NCBI GenBank assembly: GCA_002105175.1
Contig: MCGE01000007.1
Span: forward strand, 1,889,876-1,953,875
Origin: Absidia repens
Taxonomy: Eukaryota; Mucoromycota; Mucoromycetes; Mucorales; Cunninghamellaceae
Direction of reading: 5' to 3'
DNA: 64,000 bases
Of this stretch, positions 1-13,004 are shown piece by piece (the stretch's first letter is position 1; every line of letters begins with the position of its first letter). The notes under the pieces are model-generated. The model searched no databases and had not been told where the DNA came from. It saw only the letters and a list, made by a program, of their open reading frames with translations. The position numbers and the translations under genes were made by a program.

Positions 1-600
1 ACACGCATGGGGAAGCCCTTTCATTTTGGATCTTGAATCCGAGGCACCATTGGTTGGCTTTTAAAGCCTTCATTAGCTTAGTGTAGTATTAGTTTGTCCA
101 TAGTTTGTATCTACATCTAAATAAAATATGTCTCTTCTATCTGCTTCAATAAAAAATATCCCACAGGTCTTTCTCATTCCTTGTATAAGAGCTCTTTTTT
201 TTTTTTTTTTTTACCATCATCCCTTTAGATTAGTGTTGAAGACTGTTATCGCAGCAATAAAAGATAACTATTTATAATATTTCTCATGTCTTGTACAGTG
301 TATTAGATTCGTCTTTTTAAAGAATTATCGACAGTTATTATGCTTTATTAAATTATATCCATTTATAGTCTTAATCATGTCTGTCTGCTTGTGCAAACGT
401 CCCTTATGTCAATGTTGATAGTTGTTTACGCTTCAATAAAAACAACACACATTTATAACCATTTATAACCAATATCGCGTCTTGACTGCCTTGTACAGTA
501 TATCACCTTTTTACAATTATCTCTTTATATTAATGTTGAATATTTTTAGATCTCCCAATGGTCTCCTTGAGGCTATCTCCAATAGGCCTCTAGTAGTGTG
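1..600 (+). repeat. Family A dispersed repeat, copy 1 (cut by window edge)
   Basis: The copy begins inside the conserved core (GCATGGGGAAGCCC followed by TTCATTTTGGAT). It continues through the block reading TTGGCTTTTAAAGCC, then AATAAAATATG. Downstream are further CAATAAAA signals near 150, 254 and 434, spaced by segments that contain TTAGTGTTGA. The same order of blocks recurs at least ten more times in the window. There is no open reading frame of note. The 3' boundary is approximate. Confidence 0.85.
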
Positions 601-817
601 CTTTTGATGTGTGTTGTTGGCGTGGGTTTCGCCTTGCGAATATTTCTTTGCACTATTTTATTGTTTCCATTGTGTTTTTACATTTTCTGGATTCTCTAGA
701 CTGCGATATTAAAGAAATGTTAGTCTATATTTTTAAACTTTTGGCTAGGAGTATGACTTGTTCCACATTATACTAGAAACGGGGGGGGGTGGGGAGTTAG
801 CGGGATAGGTGTCTATG

Positions 818-853
<36 letters not shown>

Positions 854-1514
854 CACCATCTTTATATTAAAAGCTCAATGCGCAATCTCTGTGAGCTCAC
901 ATATAGAAAGAGTTATTCACCCAAGTTTGCAAATAACCCCCAACCCCACCCCTACAACCAAAATACATGACGCCTAGGAGGACCAAAACCCTTCTCTCTT
1001 CGTCGGATTATGATATTTCACACCCAAAATCAATATTTTCTAGAAAAGTATTGTCGTTCCGGTGATTTATTGTTATTCCAGGTGTTGTTACTTTGGGCCC
1101 TTACTGTAAATGATGTGAAACATGTATCTACTCCAGGCCACAGTGCAGTCTATGCGACCCCTTAAATGGAGGCATTTGGTTGGTGGGCTAGAGGCAGGCA
1201 CAGGATGTCAAAACAATTTAAATAAGAGGAAGAAATTGATATTGGTCTAATAAACACAGGTTGTGAAAGGGTTAACTAGTCTACATATTATAACAGGTGG
1301 TATCAGTAGTCAGTCTTGAATAACATGAGCGACGTACATGCTTTTGGATTTAATGTTCTGGCGTATTTTCGCCAAAATAGATCATTTTGTTGACGGTGTT
1401 TGAAATGAAATTTGCTGCTGCCTGAAACATTTTATTACCTTTCCCCCTTTTGTTTCGTTTTTTTTCTTTTTCTTTTTCTTTTTAATTGTTCACCCATCTA
1501 CCTTTATACCAATC
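601..1514. other. Intergenic, upstream of VMA13
   Basis: No gene is supported here. The stretch contains a G run at 781-789 and an A run of about 34 bases at 818-851. A T/C-rich tract lies just before the VMA13 start (about 1440-1485), as is usual for promoters in this window. Confidence 0.6.
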
Positions 1515-3783
1515 ATGCTGTCTAGTCAAGATATTTCTACTATTACTGCCGACACTACTACGCTTGATGAAGCTTGTCAACATGACTTGATTGAAACATT
1601 ATCTTCGACTTACTCCGTCATTAGCCATTCCTATTTGGAAGAGTCTATTCAACTTATTAAAGAAACCGCTCTTCCTTGGCAGGTAATTAAGGAAGAAAAA
1701 GGAACGCGATCTGTTTTCTGTTGTTAAATGACTTCTTTTTTTTTAAACTTTCATATAGGAATATCAACAGAGTGGACTATTGACAGCAGATGAAGTTGCT
1801 ATGATTCAACACGTGGAAAACGCATCCCCTGAAGAAATTGATCTTATCATGAACGAAGTATGCGCTTTATTTTATTAATGGTTATAGCTTGTTTGTTTTT
1901 TCACTCATTTACTTTTTCGTTTTTATTAGCATGGTGTTCATTACGCTGGCTTGTATTTGGATTTGATGGTCAATTTAGCTCGCGTTGATGCTGTTAAACG
2001 TGTTTTGGTGCTTATTCAAGACATGTTGGATGGTAAGGAAAAATCACAGCTTGTCGATGTCAATGATTTGTTCTTTTTACTGATTATTTTCATACTTATC
2101 CAGGTCACGAAGACGAACGCATTGCTCTTTTCCATCAAGCAAGTCAAGGAAATCCTAACTATCCTTTTACCCCTTTCCATAAGTATGATTCATTGAACTA
2201 TTGAACAAGTCAAAACGCGACCTCTTTACTAGCATCATTATTATTTACACTCTTTCTTTCTTACTTTTAGGGCTTTATCTATCAATGACGAATTTATCGG
2301 TGTACAAGCTGGCAAAATTCTTGCCCTGTTAATCTGGTAAGTGGATCCCACTCCCCATTGATAATTGAACTAATATTATTTGCTTCTTCATAGCTCAACG
2401 GATCAAAGGGATGTTGATATTGAGGGTTTGTTCCGGTGGATGACCTTTCAATTACAAAGCACCAAGCCATATGTAGTTGATTTGAATGTCCAGATTCTCA
2501 ACTGCCTCTTTCATATTCCTGCTTATCGATTGATCTTTTGGAGAACGCTTCATGCAATGGATTCGTAGGTGTCTAATTTATTCTAATGCTCTTCAAAAAC
2601 TGACATTATTCTTTTTTCTTAGATTGATTTCTGTCCTTCGACGTGGAAGTAGTGATCCTCAAAAAACATATCAAGTTTTGTTTGCTTTATGGCTATTGTC
2701 CTTCCAATCCACCATTGCTGCTCATGTTAACAAGTAAGTGGTTGATCATATGAAAATAATATGGTCATACTCATTCCTATTCTCGTTTTTTTTTTTTTTT
2801 TTTGTGATAGAAAATACGATGTGATTCCGACATTAATGGAGATCGCAAAATCTGCGGTGAAAGAAAAAGTGATTCGCATCACCATCGCCATCTTCAAGGT
2901 ACAGTGACAAAGAGAAAAAGGAGAGGAGGAGGAAGCACGTACCAGCTAGAAAAAACGTGATATTGTTACTTACATCTCTTTTTTAGAATTTGATTGAAAG
3001 AGCACCGAAAAACAACTTGGCCGCAATGCTAGTAGCTGATTTATTATCATTCGTGCAACATCTCAGTACACGAAAGTGGTCGGACCAAGAATTGATTGAA
3101 GATATTGCGTACATTCAACAAGAACTACAAGAAAACTTCCAGAGTTTGACGCAAGTGAAAAAAAAAAAAAAGGAGGAGACCAGGGGTGATCAATGTGATT
3201 TTATGAATGAGATGGCTGACTACCTTTTATGTATTTTTTCTTTTTCTTGTTTCTTTTTTTTTTTTTTTGTTTCATTTGTAGGACCTTTGAGGTATATGCT
3301 TCCGAAGTTGAAACAGGAAAACTGGAATGGTCACCACCTCATCAATCAGAAACCTTTTGGAAACAGAATGCAGATAAATTGAACGACCATGATCACCAGC
3401 TATTAAAGTAAGTATAATTGATGACTGCTAGCACATGTAACTGCTATACATTAATATTTTTTTTTATTTTTTCTCTTTTAGGCAACTTGCTCGCTTATTG
3501 AATGTGACTCTTCAAAGCTCAGTCCTTGCAATTGCTTGCCATGACTTAGGTCAATATGTCAAATATGTATCAAAGGATGGGAAAAGGTACCTGCAAAAGA
3601 GGAAACGCCGTTTTCATCATATGCGTGATATTTATGTTACTTTTTTTTATGACATGATTATGTAGGCAATTGGAAAAGGTTGGGGCGAAACAAAAAATTA
3701 TGGAATTGATGACCCATCAAGATCAACAAGTTCGCTATCAAGCATTGACGGCCACTCAAAAATACTTTGCCATGGTGTCTTGA
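1515..3783 (+). CDS. VMA13: V-type proton ATPase subunit H
   Basis: Regulatory subunit H of the V1 sector, which activates the vacuolar/endosomal proton pump and couples V1 to Vo. Twelve exons: 1515-1682, 1759-1857, 1930-2032, 2104-2182, 2271-2336, 2394-2564, 2623-2733, 2811-2898, 2987-3150, 3282-3407, 3482-3586, 3666-3783. They sum to 465 codons plus stop, close to the yeast length. The C-terminal half carries the family signature: LEWSPPHQSETFW, then ACHDLGQYV and the VRYQALTATQKY ending. The N-terminal part reads as helical ARM/HEAT-like repeats. The intron after residue 349 starts with GC (GCAAGT at 3151) and ends in AG. Only that donor joins the flanking exons in frame (SLT/TFEVYASEV). 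A CAATAAAA polyadenylation signal lies near 3897. Confidence 0.95.
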
Positions 3784-4370
3784 TGTCTGATGAAGTATTT
3801 AGTTTAGTTTAGTTATTATTTGATATTGTTTATACTTTTGGTATCATGCCTTATTTTCTATTATTATCATTGTTTATTTATTTTGTCGTTATTATGCAAT
3901 AAAAAAGTGTCATTATGCTTTGTTGTGCGCATATCATGACCCTTCTCTCATATTTGGCGTGATGGAAAAGGTAAATATGTATACTGTGGGGTCTGTGCGA
4001 CGATCACAACAAGGTGACGATGGGCATTTAGTAGTTAGCATATTTGAGTGTGTGCCTGCGGGTAGGTGGATGGGTACCCTTCATCTATGTTTGCTTGGTA
4101 AAGAAGAAAAAAGGGATTTGAGACTGGGATGTAGAAGAGGAGGAATGGATTGAAGGGAAGGGAAGGGAAGGGGTGAAATGAACAAATATGGTTTCGAAGC
4201 TAGCGGTGTTTCCGATTTCTTTTCTGTCATCAACACATTCTCCTTATTGATATTAGTTATAGTATAAAATGAAGGATCTTTTATTTACTCTTTTTTCTTT
4301 TTTTTATCTCGCTTTTTTTTTTATCTTGCTTCTTTTTTTTATTTTTTTTCAATAAAAATAAAAAAAAAAC
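3784..4370 (+). other. Intergenic between VMA13 and the 4371 gene
   Basis: Holds the VMA13 3' UTR with its poly(A) signal near 3897, then a T-rich promoter-like tract at 4290-4350 ahead of the next start codon. A 77-codon open frame at 3920-4153 has no recognisable features and overlaps the likely 3' UTR, so it is not called. Confidence 0.55.
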
Positions 4371-5223
4371 ATGTTGCGACTCTATTCCATTATGCAATTG
4401 GGTCCCCTTTGGACAAGACCACCCAGTATTCCACCTGATTCCTTTTCAACTGACGACTCTACTGATGATGATAGTGATGATTCTATTCTTGGTAAGAAAA
4501 GAAAAAGTATCAGGAATTCGTAACGAACCTTACATGTATTGATTATTTTTTTGGGGCCATCCTCATTTTATAGAGGTACACCCTGTGGCTGTAGAAACGA
4601 CGGATATTCAGGAACAGCACGAGGAACCAATCATAACAGGATATAAAGCAAGTAATGAAGTTGATCAGGAATTATACCAACGCATTAGTGACCCAGTAGC
4701 GACCGAAGAAAACGAATCAACCTCATCAACACCAGCAACAACCGCATTCTCTTCAACATTCTCATTATCAGCAGTATCTGATCCAGGAATTCCTATCCTT
4801 CCCGAGAACCATAATTTTGTGGCAACAATGACACATGTAGAAGACCATGAGGAAGAAGAAAAAGAAATTTCTATACAGAATAACGATTATTATTACTATC
4901 AACCTCCTCCACATCATCATCAACGGCTTCACTTCAACCGCCCAGTACTTCAAAATTTGCAAATTCATCCACCTTATCAAGACGATCTGCCACCATTGAC
5001 ACATGGCCTAACTTGTATTATTGAAGAAGACCAAACGGAAATCAATGATTCGTCCATGATATCATCAATTGACTCCTTACCAAAAACCCCCACTTCGACG
5101 GTCTCTACTCCTCTTCGTCGTAAACGCCCCGAAATCAAATTCAGTGAACGTCGCAAAAATATGGCCAAAAAATTAAAACGGGTATTTACTTCCAAGAGCT
5201 CCAAGCACAGAAACTCGACATGA
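4371..5223 (+). CDS. Hypothetical low-complexity protein with basic C-terminus
   Basis: Two exons, 4371-4491 and 4574-5223, joined in phase 1, give 256 residues. I do not recognise the family. The N-terminus is short and hydrophobic/basic, followed by an acidic D/S-rich patch. The middle is rich in E, S, T, P and H with a run of Y and H residues. The last 35 residues are strongly basic (KFSERRKN, KKLKRVF), compatible with a nuclear localisation or nucleic-acid/membrane-binding tail. The start is the first ATG after an A-rich leader and the splice signals are clean (GTAAGA...TATAG). A TGAATAAAAT signal lies near 5451. Function unknown. Confidence 0.7.
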
Positions 5224-6974
5224 CCATCATGAATATAAATCTTGGTGGTGAAGAAAAAAAAAAAGGGGGGATTCGATAGACGACTATACCGTGATTTGTG
5301 AACCTTGGATTTTTTTTATCCCCGCTCCAACTACCCTTCCCCTTGCATGAATCCTTGTATATCTTTTCTTTTTTATGTTTTTTGATTCACTATTCTTCAT
5401 TCATATATATTTTTATATCATTTATTCCAAAAAAAAAAAGGGGAATACCCTGAATAAAATCATTAAAGAAAAACCTTTTTTACCTTTGCGTCTTTTATTT
5501 TTGTTATTGTTATGTTGGTAGTGGGAATTTGGAGCTTACAATTGATTGAATTGATATGGGTTGCTGTTATTACAAGAATCAAAAAAAAAAAAAAAAAAAA
5601 AAAAATTATGTATGCATCACCATCATCATCATCATGAATAAACAATGCACTTCTATTCCTGGTCATTACTAGGACGATCGCCCATTTTTTTGGCATTTTT
5701 GCTTTACCGACTTGCATATCATATTGGCAGGTAGAAATTAACTCCGCCCAGGAACCAAAGGATTGTACTATTATTATACTACTAGTGTAAAAAACTGGGC
5801 ATGAACAAATCAATCCTTACGGTACAAATCATGTTTTCATATACTCAGATAGTTATCCCCTCTCCCAACCCCCTCCCCCATTTTTTTTTTTTTTCGTTTC
5901 TTTTATTTCTTTGTAAAAGGGGATATATCATAATCCCCGAATACACAAGGTTAACCTATTTTTTTTTTTTTTTGTAAATGGTCTATGGTTATATCAGGCC
6001 ATCGTCGTCATCATTCATCGTTCAAAACAAGCTGCGCAGAAAAAATATGCAATTCATTTTCTAAATCAAGTCTTATATGGCAAGATTTTAGGGGAAATCA
6101 TACCGACATTGTTTTAACGATCGATCGACCGAAAAAGTAAAAGATAAAAATAAACAGGTATCGAATGAAAATGGTGATTTTTATTGTAAGTTTAAGATAT
6201 AAAATATGACAAACAAGTCTTTTATTCACTAAGGTATACTACACTATACTTGAAGCAAACAACTATACTAAGTTCTAAATGATGCCTAAAAAGCATTGTG
6301 CTTCGGTAATGGAGTTGACCAAAAGATATATCGAATCTAGAATCACATCAGGGGGGGGGGGCGGTATCGATTATTATTATTTCTGGATAAACAATAAAGA
6401 ACCGATCGATCCAAAAGTTTTACGAGACCAATCATGCAGATAGCCATTGAAGAAGAGAATGTCTCTATTTTTGTCGCCACAACCAAAACCACATGGTGCA
6501 TCCACGGTCGTCCCCCCCCTTCCAAGTTGTCGTCGTTTTTTTTTTTCCAATCGCCCTATTAGCATTTGCCTCCCCCATCCACATCATCGTCGGTGAGAGA
6601 AGTTGTTTCTATCGTCAATATGGCTCGCCATCCCCTGATTCGTGTTGGTCAGAGGTAGTGTACCGTCTGTGCTTCGTGTCGGTTCGATCGAAAGTAATTG
6701 CTGTTCACAGAAGAAGAAAGAGTTGAAATGTTTTTGTTGCCACAGAATCGAAAGTGATCCAATCATATCCTTTTCACACACGGCTACATAAAAATCCAAC
6801 GGGGTATTCGTTTCTCGGCCAAAAATTATTGGTATATGCCAAGTGAGATCGTCCACCAGTAAGATACCTATTTCGCCAAAAAAAAAAAAAATTGGAGTGA
6901 ATAAATCAATAGTATTTTTTTGTTGGGGGGGAGGCAGGAGAGGGAGACTTACAATGACTAACAAAGCATTACTA
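5224..6974. other. Convergent intergenic region
   Basis: Lies between two genes that end towards each other. Contains long A and T runs (for example 5581-5605 and 5881-5894) and an 11-base G run near 6351. Several short open frames on both strands are low-complexity and unsupported. I see no RNA gene or repeat copy here. Confidence 0.55.
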
Positions 6975-8165
6975 TCAAGATCGTCTATATCTATCCAAGG
7001 ATAACTGATCCGCTGATCGTCGGCGTCGATTCGGTGGTAATGAAAACAAAGGAGGGGCACTTGGTGAATACGCTGGTGGCGGTAAGTCAGGCGTTGAAGA
7101 AAGTTGAGGGGAGGATATGTCGCCCAGCATCTGTGTTTCGTCTGTTGATTTTGAATGTGAAGAGGGTATAACACTTGCTGTTGAAGGTGACGGCGATGAT
7201 GTAGATAAGGATGATGGATGACGATGATGGCAGTTTGATGAGGATGGCTGTAAATCAACATTAGTGCAAGAAACCGTTGCCGGAGTAGATGGTGCATTCA
7301 TTTCAAGTTCCTTTGTTGATGGTGCTGAAGGAAGAGGAGGAGCTGTTGACGATAATGGTGGAGAATTTGGTGCCAATTGTTGTGATAATGTTGATAGCAT
7401 ACGTCGTTCACGCAAATGGGTCGGTAATATGGTCGGTTCTAAAGGTGCTGATGGTACAACGGATGGCATTACATTAGCAGAGAAATCCCGATTGTCTGGA
7501 GGGGATAATGGTGACAATGGTTGTAAATGATGGTGGTGTGACGCATAGGTTGCTGTTGATAAGTTCGACTGTTGCCGTTGATGACCGCCATTATAATCTG
7601 TCCCAGTTCCGCCTTCATTTCCCCGTAAATCAGATGAGGATAATTCTTGACACAGTCGTAAAGCTTTGGTTCGTCGTCGTTTGGCTCGTAGTCGAAAAAA
7701 TACAAAAGCCCCTGCAATGATTGCTGCTATAGCGATACCTCCAACCACCGTAGGAATACTAATCATTCGTTTGAGCGCAGAATCGTCCTGGTCCCCCTTG
7801 GCTTGTATGTCTTCATCGTTGGGATCCACCTCACCATCGCCATTGTTGGGATCAGCATTGGTTGCTGTACCGGTAGATCCTCCACTTCCAAGTTCGTTAT
7901 ACGTTTGGCCGCCAGTCGTTTGAATGATGATAATGGTTGTCACAGTTGGTCCGCCTTTCACCCTGGTCTTCACTGGTGTGGGCTCATCACCATCTTCGTC
8001 AGTACTGTCTTGCACTTCGGATGCATCTATATCCGTGAAATCGGTATAGTCTTCCCGGCGAAAGAGTGTGTCAATAGAATGTCGATATGTGTTGTCCAAA
8101 GAATGCACCAAATTCAAAAGAAATAAAAACAACAGAACAGCTGGTAAAGGTATGGATCTCATCAT
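6975..8165 (-). CDS. Secreted/type I single-pass membrane protein with PPxY motif
   Basis: Intronless, 396 residues. Residues 1-22 form a clear signal peptide (hydrophobic LLFLFLLNLV). The lumenal/extracellular part to about residue 135 is acidic and T/D/G-rich. A transmembrane helix spans about 137-158 (VVGGIAIAAIIAGAFVFF), followed by a basic stop-transfer stretch (RLRAKRRR). The roughly 230-residue cytoplasmic tail is Pro/Ser-rich, and residues near 363-366 read PPAY, a WW-domain (Rsp5/Nedd4-type ligase) docking motif. The architecture resembles fungal cell-surface sensors, but no WSC or cysteine-rich domain is present. The gene at 61780 has the same layout. Family not recognised. Confidence 0.8.
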   Translation of the reverse strand: MMRSIPLPAVLLFLFLLNLVHSLDNTYRHSIDTLFRREDYTDFTDIDASEVQDSTDEDGDEPTPVKTRVKGGPTVTTIIIIQTTGGQTYNELGSGGSTGTATNADPNNGDGEVDPNDEDIQAKGDQDDSALKRMISIPTVVGGIAIAAIIAGAFVFFRLRAKRRRTKALRLCQELSSSDLRGNEGGTGTDYNGGHQRQQSNLSTATYASHHHHLQPLSPLSPPDNRDFSANVMPSVVPSAPLEPTILPTHLRERRMLSTLSQQLAPNSPPLSSTAPPLPSAPSTKELEMNAPSTPATVSCTNVDLQPSSSNCHHRHPSSLSTSSPSPSTASVIPSSHSKSTDETQMLGDISSPQLSSTPDLPPPAYSPSAPPLFSLPPNRRRRSADQLSLDRYRRS

Positions 8166-9739
8166 TGTAATATAAATTGAATAATTGATCCCGAGTGGCG
8201 AATATGAAGTAAATAAAAGTATTGAAGAAAATGTGCAGCAATAATTTTACGAAAGAAAAAAGCAGTAAAAAGAGAAAAAAGAAACAAAGAGGAACTAGTC
8301 CAGTTCCACAGCAAGATCTTTTTCAAATCCAGCATTTCCCAAATTGGAATTTTTTGAAGGCTTTTCTTACATCTGTACTGTCCTTTATTTCAACTTCTCA
8401 AAAGTTTTTATTAAAACTGTAACTGTCTTTAATCGATTTGGACTGATATAAAATTGCATTTGTTACCCGATTATCACAAAGTAAAATACCATAAAAGTTA
8501 TCGTGTATAATTGATACATACAAATGGTTACAAAATGATCTGAAATAGATTTTAAGGTTGAAACAAAAAATTTCCATTGTCAATAAGACATTGATGCAAG
8601 TGTCCCAGATTTCTTTCATTATCGATGGATAATGAAAGTCCGGTAATTACCGATAACTGCCCCCGCTGAATGGCCGCTGAATGGGATAGGACTCGGGACA
8701 GCCCTAAATTCTAAAAAAGATTTGCGGGATTTAAACATTCTAGCTGTTTTTTGGGGGTCAGTTTTCTGTTAGGAACATAATCTAACACATGAGTCCCACA
8801 GTATTGGTTTATTATGACAGTTATTTCTTATGCATCCATCACTAACTATTTTTATGGAAAACCACTTCTACCTCCCTTTTTTATTACTATTTTGGAGTTC
8901 TGTAAAGGCAACATTGAAATTGCTGTTCCTAGAAGCGCGAGACCTGTAGGCTCAGAATTCTTTGTTTTTCTTTTCTCCTACACACACGCACGCTTTCTTT
9001 TTCTACTCATATGTACGTCCAATACACGAGTCGTTGAGGACATCGGCTAGACCCCGAGGATATGCCCACCAAAGTTTGAAATGACACAGTAGCCCAATAA
9101 AAAGCTATTACGAGAGTGGGAATGGGGAACTATGCACATACACGCCTGTTTTTTCTATATGCACATATATATCATGTAAGAATAGCAATTATGAAATAGA
9201 TGAAATATTCTAAGCAGTTCTACAGTTTCTGTTTACTGCGAAATGCTGTGTTTTCAGACCCTGTCCTCGAATAATATCCTAGGCATTCTATCGACCGAAT
9301 CAAATTGATACTTTTTTGTAATGTCAATATGTACATTAGACTTTAAGCAATGACAGCATTTTTTTTTCTCTCAATGTAGAAGGCGCCACACATCATCACT
9401 ATTGTCTATTTATCACTGAAGTTGACGTTGAATAGCATCGGTTTTTGTTTGTTTTGTTTAATGATACCACGTGTACTTTGTTTTTCTTAATTACGCCACA
9501 AATTAAAAATAATGGAAGGAGTGATTTCCGGGTTCCAGAGAATATGAAAGCGGCGGAGGAGCAGAAGGACCATAGTGAATCACACTGTGGAATGACGGTG
9601 GTTTCAGTCGAAATGAGAAAACCATAATGTTGATGATGTTGAATGATTTTGATTGATGTATAACGAAAAAGAAGCCAAAAAATGGTAACAGCAGTAATAA
9701 AAAAAAATCGTCAATCCATCCTCAGAGTGAGCCCAGATA
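8166..9739. other. Intergenic, possible repeat debris
   Basis: No gene is supported. The segment around 9050-9090 (ATGCCCACCAAAG) resembles the 3' end of family A copies (for example 31103), so a decayed 3' fragment may be present. A small tandem CCGCTGAATGG doublet lies near 8665-8690. Confidence 0.4.
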
Positions 9740-10810
9740 ATACTTCAAACACCGCCCACGTGAAATATTTATTGTCTTTCTCCCGCCGTTTTTATTTTTT
9801 CAGCTCTCTTTCTTTTTGATTATGTTTTTTCCATTCATTTTTCTTCCATTCAACTTCTATGGCGATATGTTGGACTTAGGTTAGTGTCAGGACTAGTTTA
9901 GAGGCATTTTCAGATCAGGGATTACAAGATGCATGGAGAAACCCTTTCATTTTGGATTCAGGATCTGAGTGCACCATTAGTTGGCTTTTTGGCGCCTTCA
10001 TTTGCTTAGTTTAGTGTTGGTTTGTCGTAATCTGCATATATATATATGAATAAAATGTATCTATTTTTATTTGCTTCAATGACAAATGACCCATTAGTCT
10101 CTTTCATGTTTACTACAAGAGATCCTTTCTTTGATTAATGTTGACTGTTGTTGTGTATCCATAACATATGTCCCTTGCGTCTTCCTCCCTCATGACATTT
10201 ACTTTACTGTACAATTTATTATATCCCTTTTCACATCCACCCTCTTAATTAGGGTTGACAATTCTTCAGCACTCCTGAGAGTCTCACTCAATGGTACCTT
10301 CATCAGATCCCTTGTTATTATAAACTCCACGCTCTTTATTTAGCGTCTACCATATTCCTTAAAATAAAATAAACTTTTTTATCGTCCATATTCTGGCCCA
10401 ATATATAATGAGCAAAACCGTTATTGTGATTATTCCATGAGCATCCTAACCGAACCAACGTTTCTAGTTTATATATTATAGTTGATTTCCATCCCTAGAG
10501 ACCTAGTGACTGTTAGCTGTTCTACTTCACTAATACAATACCTGACTCTATTCTCGTTCTATCATTTATACTAATTAACCTCGGCCTTGCTGTGAGGGTA
10601 GTTATTACTAGAAGATATTACACCGTCCATTAGATTGGTCATACTGTATGTATCCAGTTCATTATTTTTATTGCGTTTGGTATGATGTAAACGGGCATAA
10701 AACTCCCTCAAACGATCGCCAATTGAGCCTCAATTACTCTCCACCAAGTATTGAATGATGATGGTATTAAAACCCAACCTGTTTTTTCCGCGCCCACAAA
10801 ACGCTGAGTA
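9740..10810 (+). repeat. Family A dispersed repeat, copy 2 (near full length)
   Basis: Begins near the shared CCGCCCACGTG block (CACGTG at 9757-9762) and continues through a T-rich tract and GTCAGGACTAGTTTAG. The core GATTACAAGATGCATGG lies near 9920, then AATAAAATG and several further TTCAAT/AATAAA blocks. Its 3' part reads TAATTAACCT...CCATTAGATTGG...CAGTTCATTATT, also seen in the copies at 51.6 and 60.1 kb. About 1.1 kb, with no long reading frame. Confidence 0.85.
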
Positions 10811-11130
10811 AGGGGTAGTACCCAATTCACTCTTCATTAAATTGAAAAACAGAGGGCGCGCCCAATCTCAAAACCAGCACTCACTCTCACCTCCTCCCCT
10901 CCTCTCCCTCATCCTGATACCCAGTAGAACTTTTTTATTTTTTATGTGAAAGGCCTATATCCCACAGCCTTTTTTATATTTTGAATTTGGGAGTGCAAAC
11001 TGGAACCCAATCCTGAAGAAAATGGCCCAAAACAAAAGAAAAAAAGTGGCTGGGCTCCCCGACAATCGCGCCAAGGGAGACAGCTGAATTGCCAAAACTA
11101 TTGTCATCACCACCGGTAGGGCGCCCGACA

Positions 11131-11138
11131 TCATATAC

Positions 11139-11179
<41 letters not shown>

Positions 11180-11205
11180 TATATATACATACACACACAT
11201 ATATA
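11131..11205. repeat. ACACAT/ACATAT microsatellite
   Basis: Tandem CATACA hexamer units grading into ATATAT, just beyond the 3' end of the eL22 gene. Open frames on the minus strand through it are translation of the repeat and are not genes. Confidence 0.9.
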
Positions 11206-11307
11206 TATCATGAAATAAAAACTAGATAAATCAAACAAAAAATCGCAAAATTTTATTGAAGTAATAGACTGTGTACTATACTAATAAGGCATAAAAGGAT
11301 CAAATGT

Positions 11308-11764
11308 TTATTCTTCGTCAGCTTCTTCTTCATCGTTGGCAATGTTGAAGTAACGGAGTTCGAAGGTTTGCTTGTCAGTGGCAATGACACGGAGCCAGTC
11401 ACGGATTTGGTTCTTCTTCAAGAACTTCTTGGTCAAGTACTTGAGGTAACGCTTGGAGAAAGCGATGTTAGCAACAACGACAATCTTGTTATCGGCACGA
11501 GTGATGGTAACAGATTCACCCAAGTTGTTGGTACGGCCATCAACCTTGACACGATCGTGGAGGTACTTTTCCTATTAGAGTAACGAGCAGGAGACACATC
11601 AATACATGTAAGACAAGCCTTTTTTTTTGGAGGGCAAGTTGTAAAATAAATAACTAGGCACTTACGAAGGCAGCAACGTCAAAGATCTTGTCGTTGGCAG
11701 GAGCAGAGCAGTCGATGACGAACTTGGACTTCTTGACGGCGGTGGTGGACTTGACGGGAGCCAT
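11308..11764 (-). CDS. RPL22: 60S ribosomal protein eL22
   Basis: Two exons, 11764-11666 and 11571-11308, joined in phase 0, give 120 residues, typical for eL22. The protein starts [12 protein letters not shown], continues [16 protein letters not shown], and has the conserved [18 protein letters not shown] block and RDWLRV, ending in an acidic tail (NDEEEADEE) characteristic of the family. An in-frame extension upstream to 11893 exists but is low-complexity and preceded by homopolymers; MAPVK is the family start. Component of the large ribosomal subunit near the exit tunnel. Confidence 0.97.
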
Positions 11765-13004
11765 TGCAAATGATAAATAAGAGGAAGAAGGAAAAAAAAA
11801 AAAGGAAAAAAGCGAATCAATTTTTTTTTTTTGTAATTGAAAACCGCCCTGGGTGGCTTTGCCTACGAGCACAGTGACCTTCTTTTCAAACACCGCCTGT
11901 ATGCGGGAGCTCTAACGATCAATAAATTAAATCATATAGCTTTGAAACCAGTTAGTTAGTGAAAATACAAAAAGGAAAATATATATCTCAGAATTACATT
12001 TTGTACTCAATGCTATTAATATAACAAGAAACTATCGTTTCGTCTATAACTCTTCAAGACATTCACAGCCTAAAGATGCCTCAGTACTGCTGTGGCTTAA
12101 TGATAGGCATTTGAAGTTTTGGCTGAGAGGGTCGAAGAATACAGCACCAAGACGTTTACCAAGAGACAAATGAATGTATGTGGGTAGACTAAATACCTTA
12201 GACGGCGCTTCAATCATCTCACTTTATGCACTCATCGCCGCTTATTTTGACATGCGTTCACCACGGCCATATTCTCGAGCCATTCAAAATATTCCTCTCT
12301 CTCCTCTATATCTAGAAACCCGATACAGTAGGCGAAACGCTGAGCTCAATGATTGACCCTTTTTTTGTTTTTTGTTTTTTTTGCACAGACGCATCAGCTT
12401 TTTCCCCTCCCATTCATAAACGCTGCACTACACTATAAAGCACAGTACAGTACAGTACAGAGTGGATACCGATACCGCTTCTCTTCAGATTTACATTATA
12501 GGACAACGTAGTGTGGATATATATATATATATCCATTCAGCAAGACAAACTCAATGCATGGGGTATTATGTAAAAGTAAAAATACAAAGGCATATTTTAT
12601 TCAGATTTAAACTATATATGACAACTACACTAAACTGGTCTAATGATAATACTATGACACATATATAAATATAAGGAAGGTAGTGGGGTGGGTGGACGGG
12701 TGGGTGTATTATGTTGTAGAATAAACATAACTTCAGATATGCTACTCCAGTCAAAGAGTATAATCTATTCTACTGCGAGTGACAACTATTCTACAGTGAA
12801 GGGGATAAATTAGACTGACTGGTTCTATCTTGACTACAAAAGAACAAAGAGAAGAGAATAACTATGCTGCTCATATTAAATGGTGGAAACCACTGTCATT
12901 AGAAGGGAACCACCGAAGAAACAATGTTACATGATGTTGATTGTTGTAAAGGGAAAAGTATTTTTTTTGTAAAGCGCAGAAAAATATCGCAAGGCAATCT
13001 TCAC
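11765..13004. other. Intergenic upstream of eL22
   Basis: Contains the eL22 promoter, with T/A runs at 11792-11832. A CAGTA pentamer is tandemly repeated near 12445-12460, and there are TA-rich stretches. No gene or RNA is recognised. Confidence 0.5.

Noticed and set aside
6584..7297. 237-codon frame on the minus strand
   Set aside because: Overlaps the membrane-protein gene in another frame; rich in H/Q/L from shifted Pro/Ser codons, no domain.
10955..11200. Two minus-strand frames with repeated V-Y/C-M
   Set aside because: Translation of the CATACA microsatellite.
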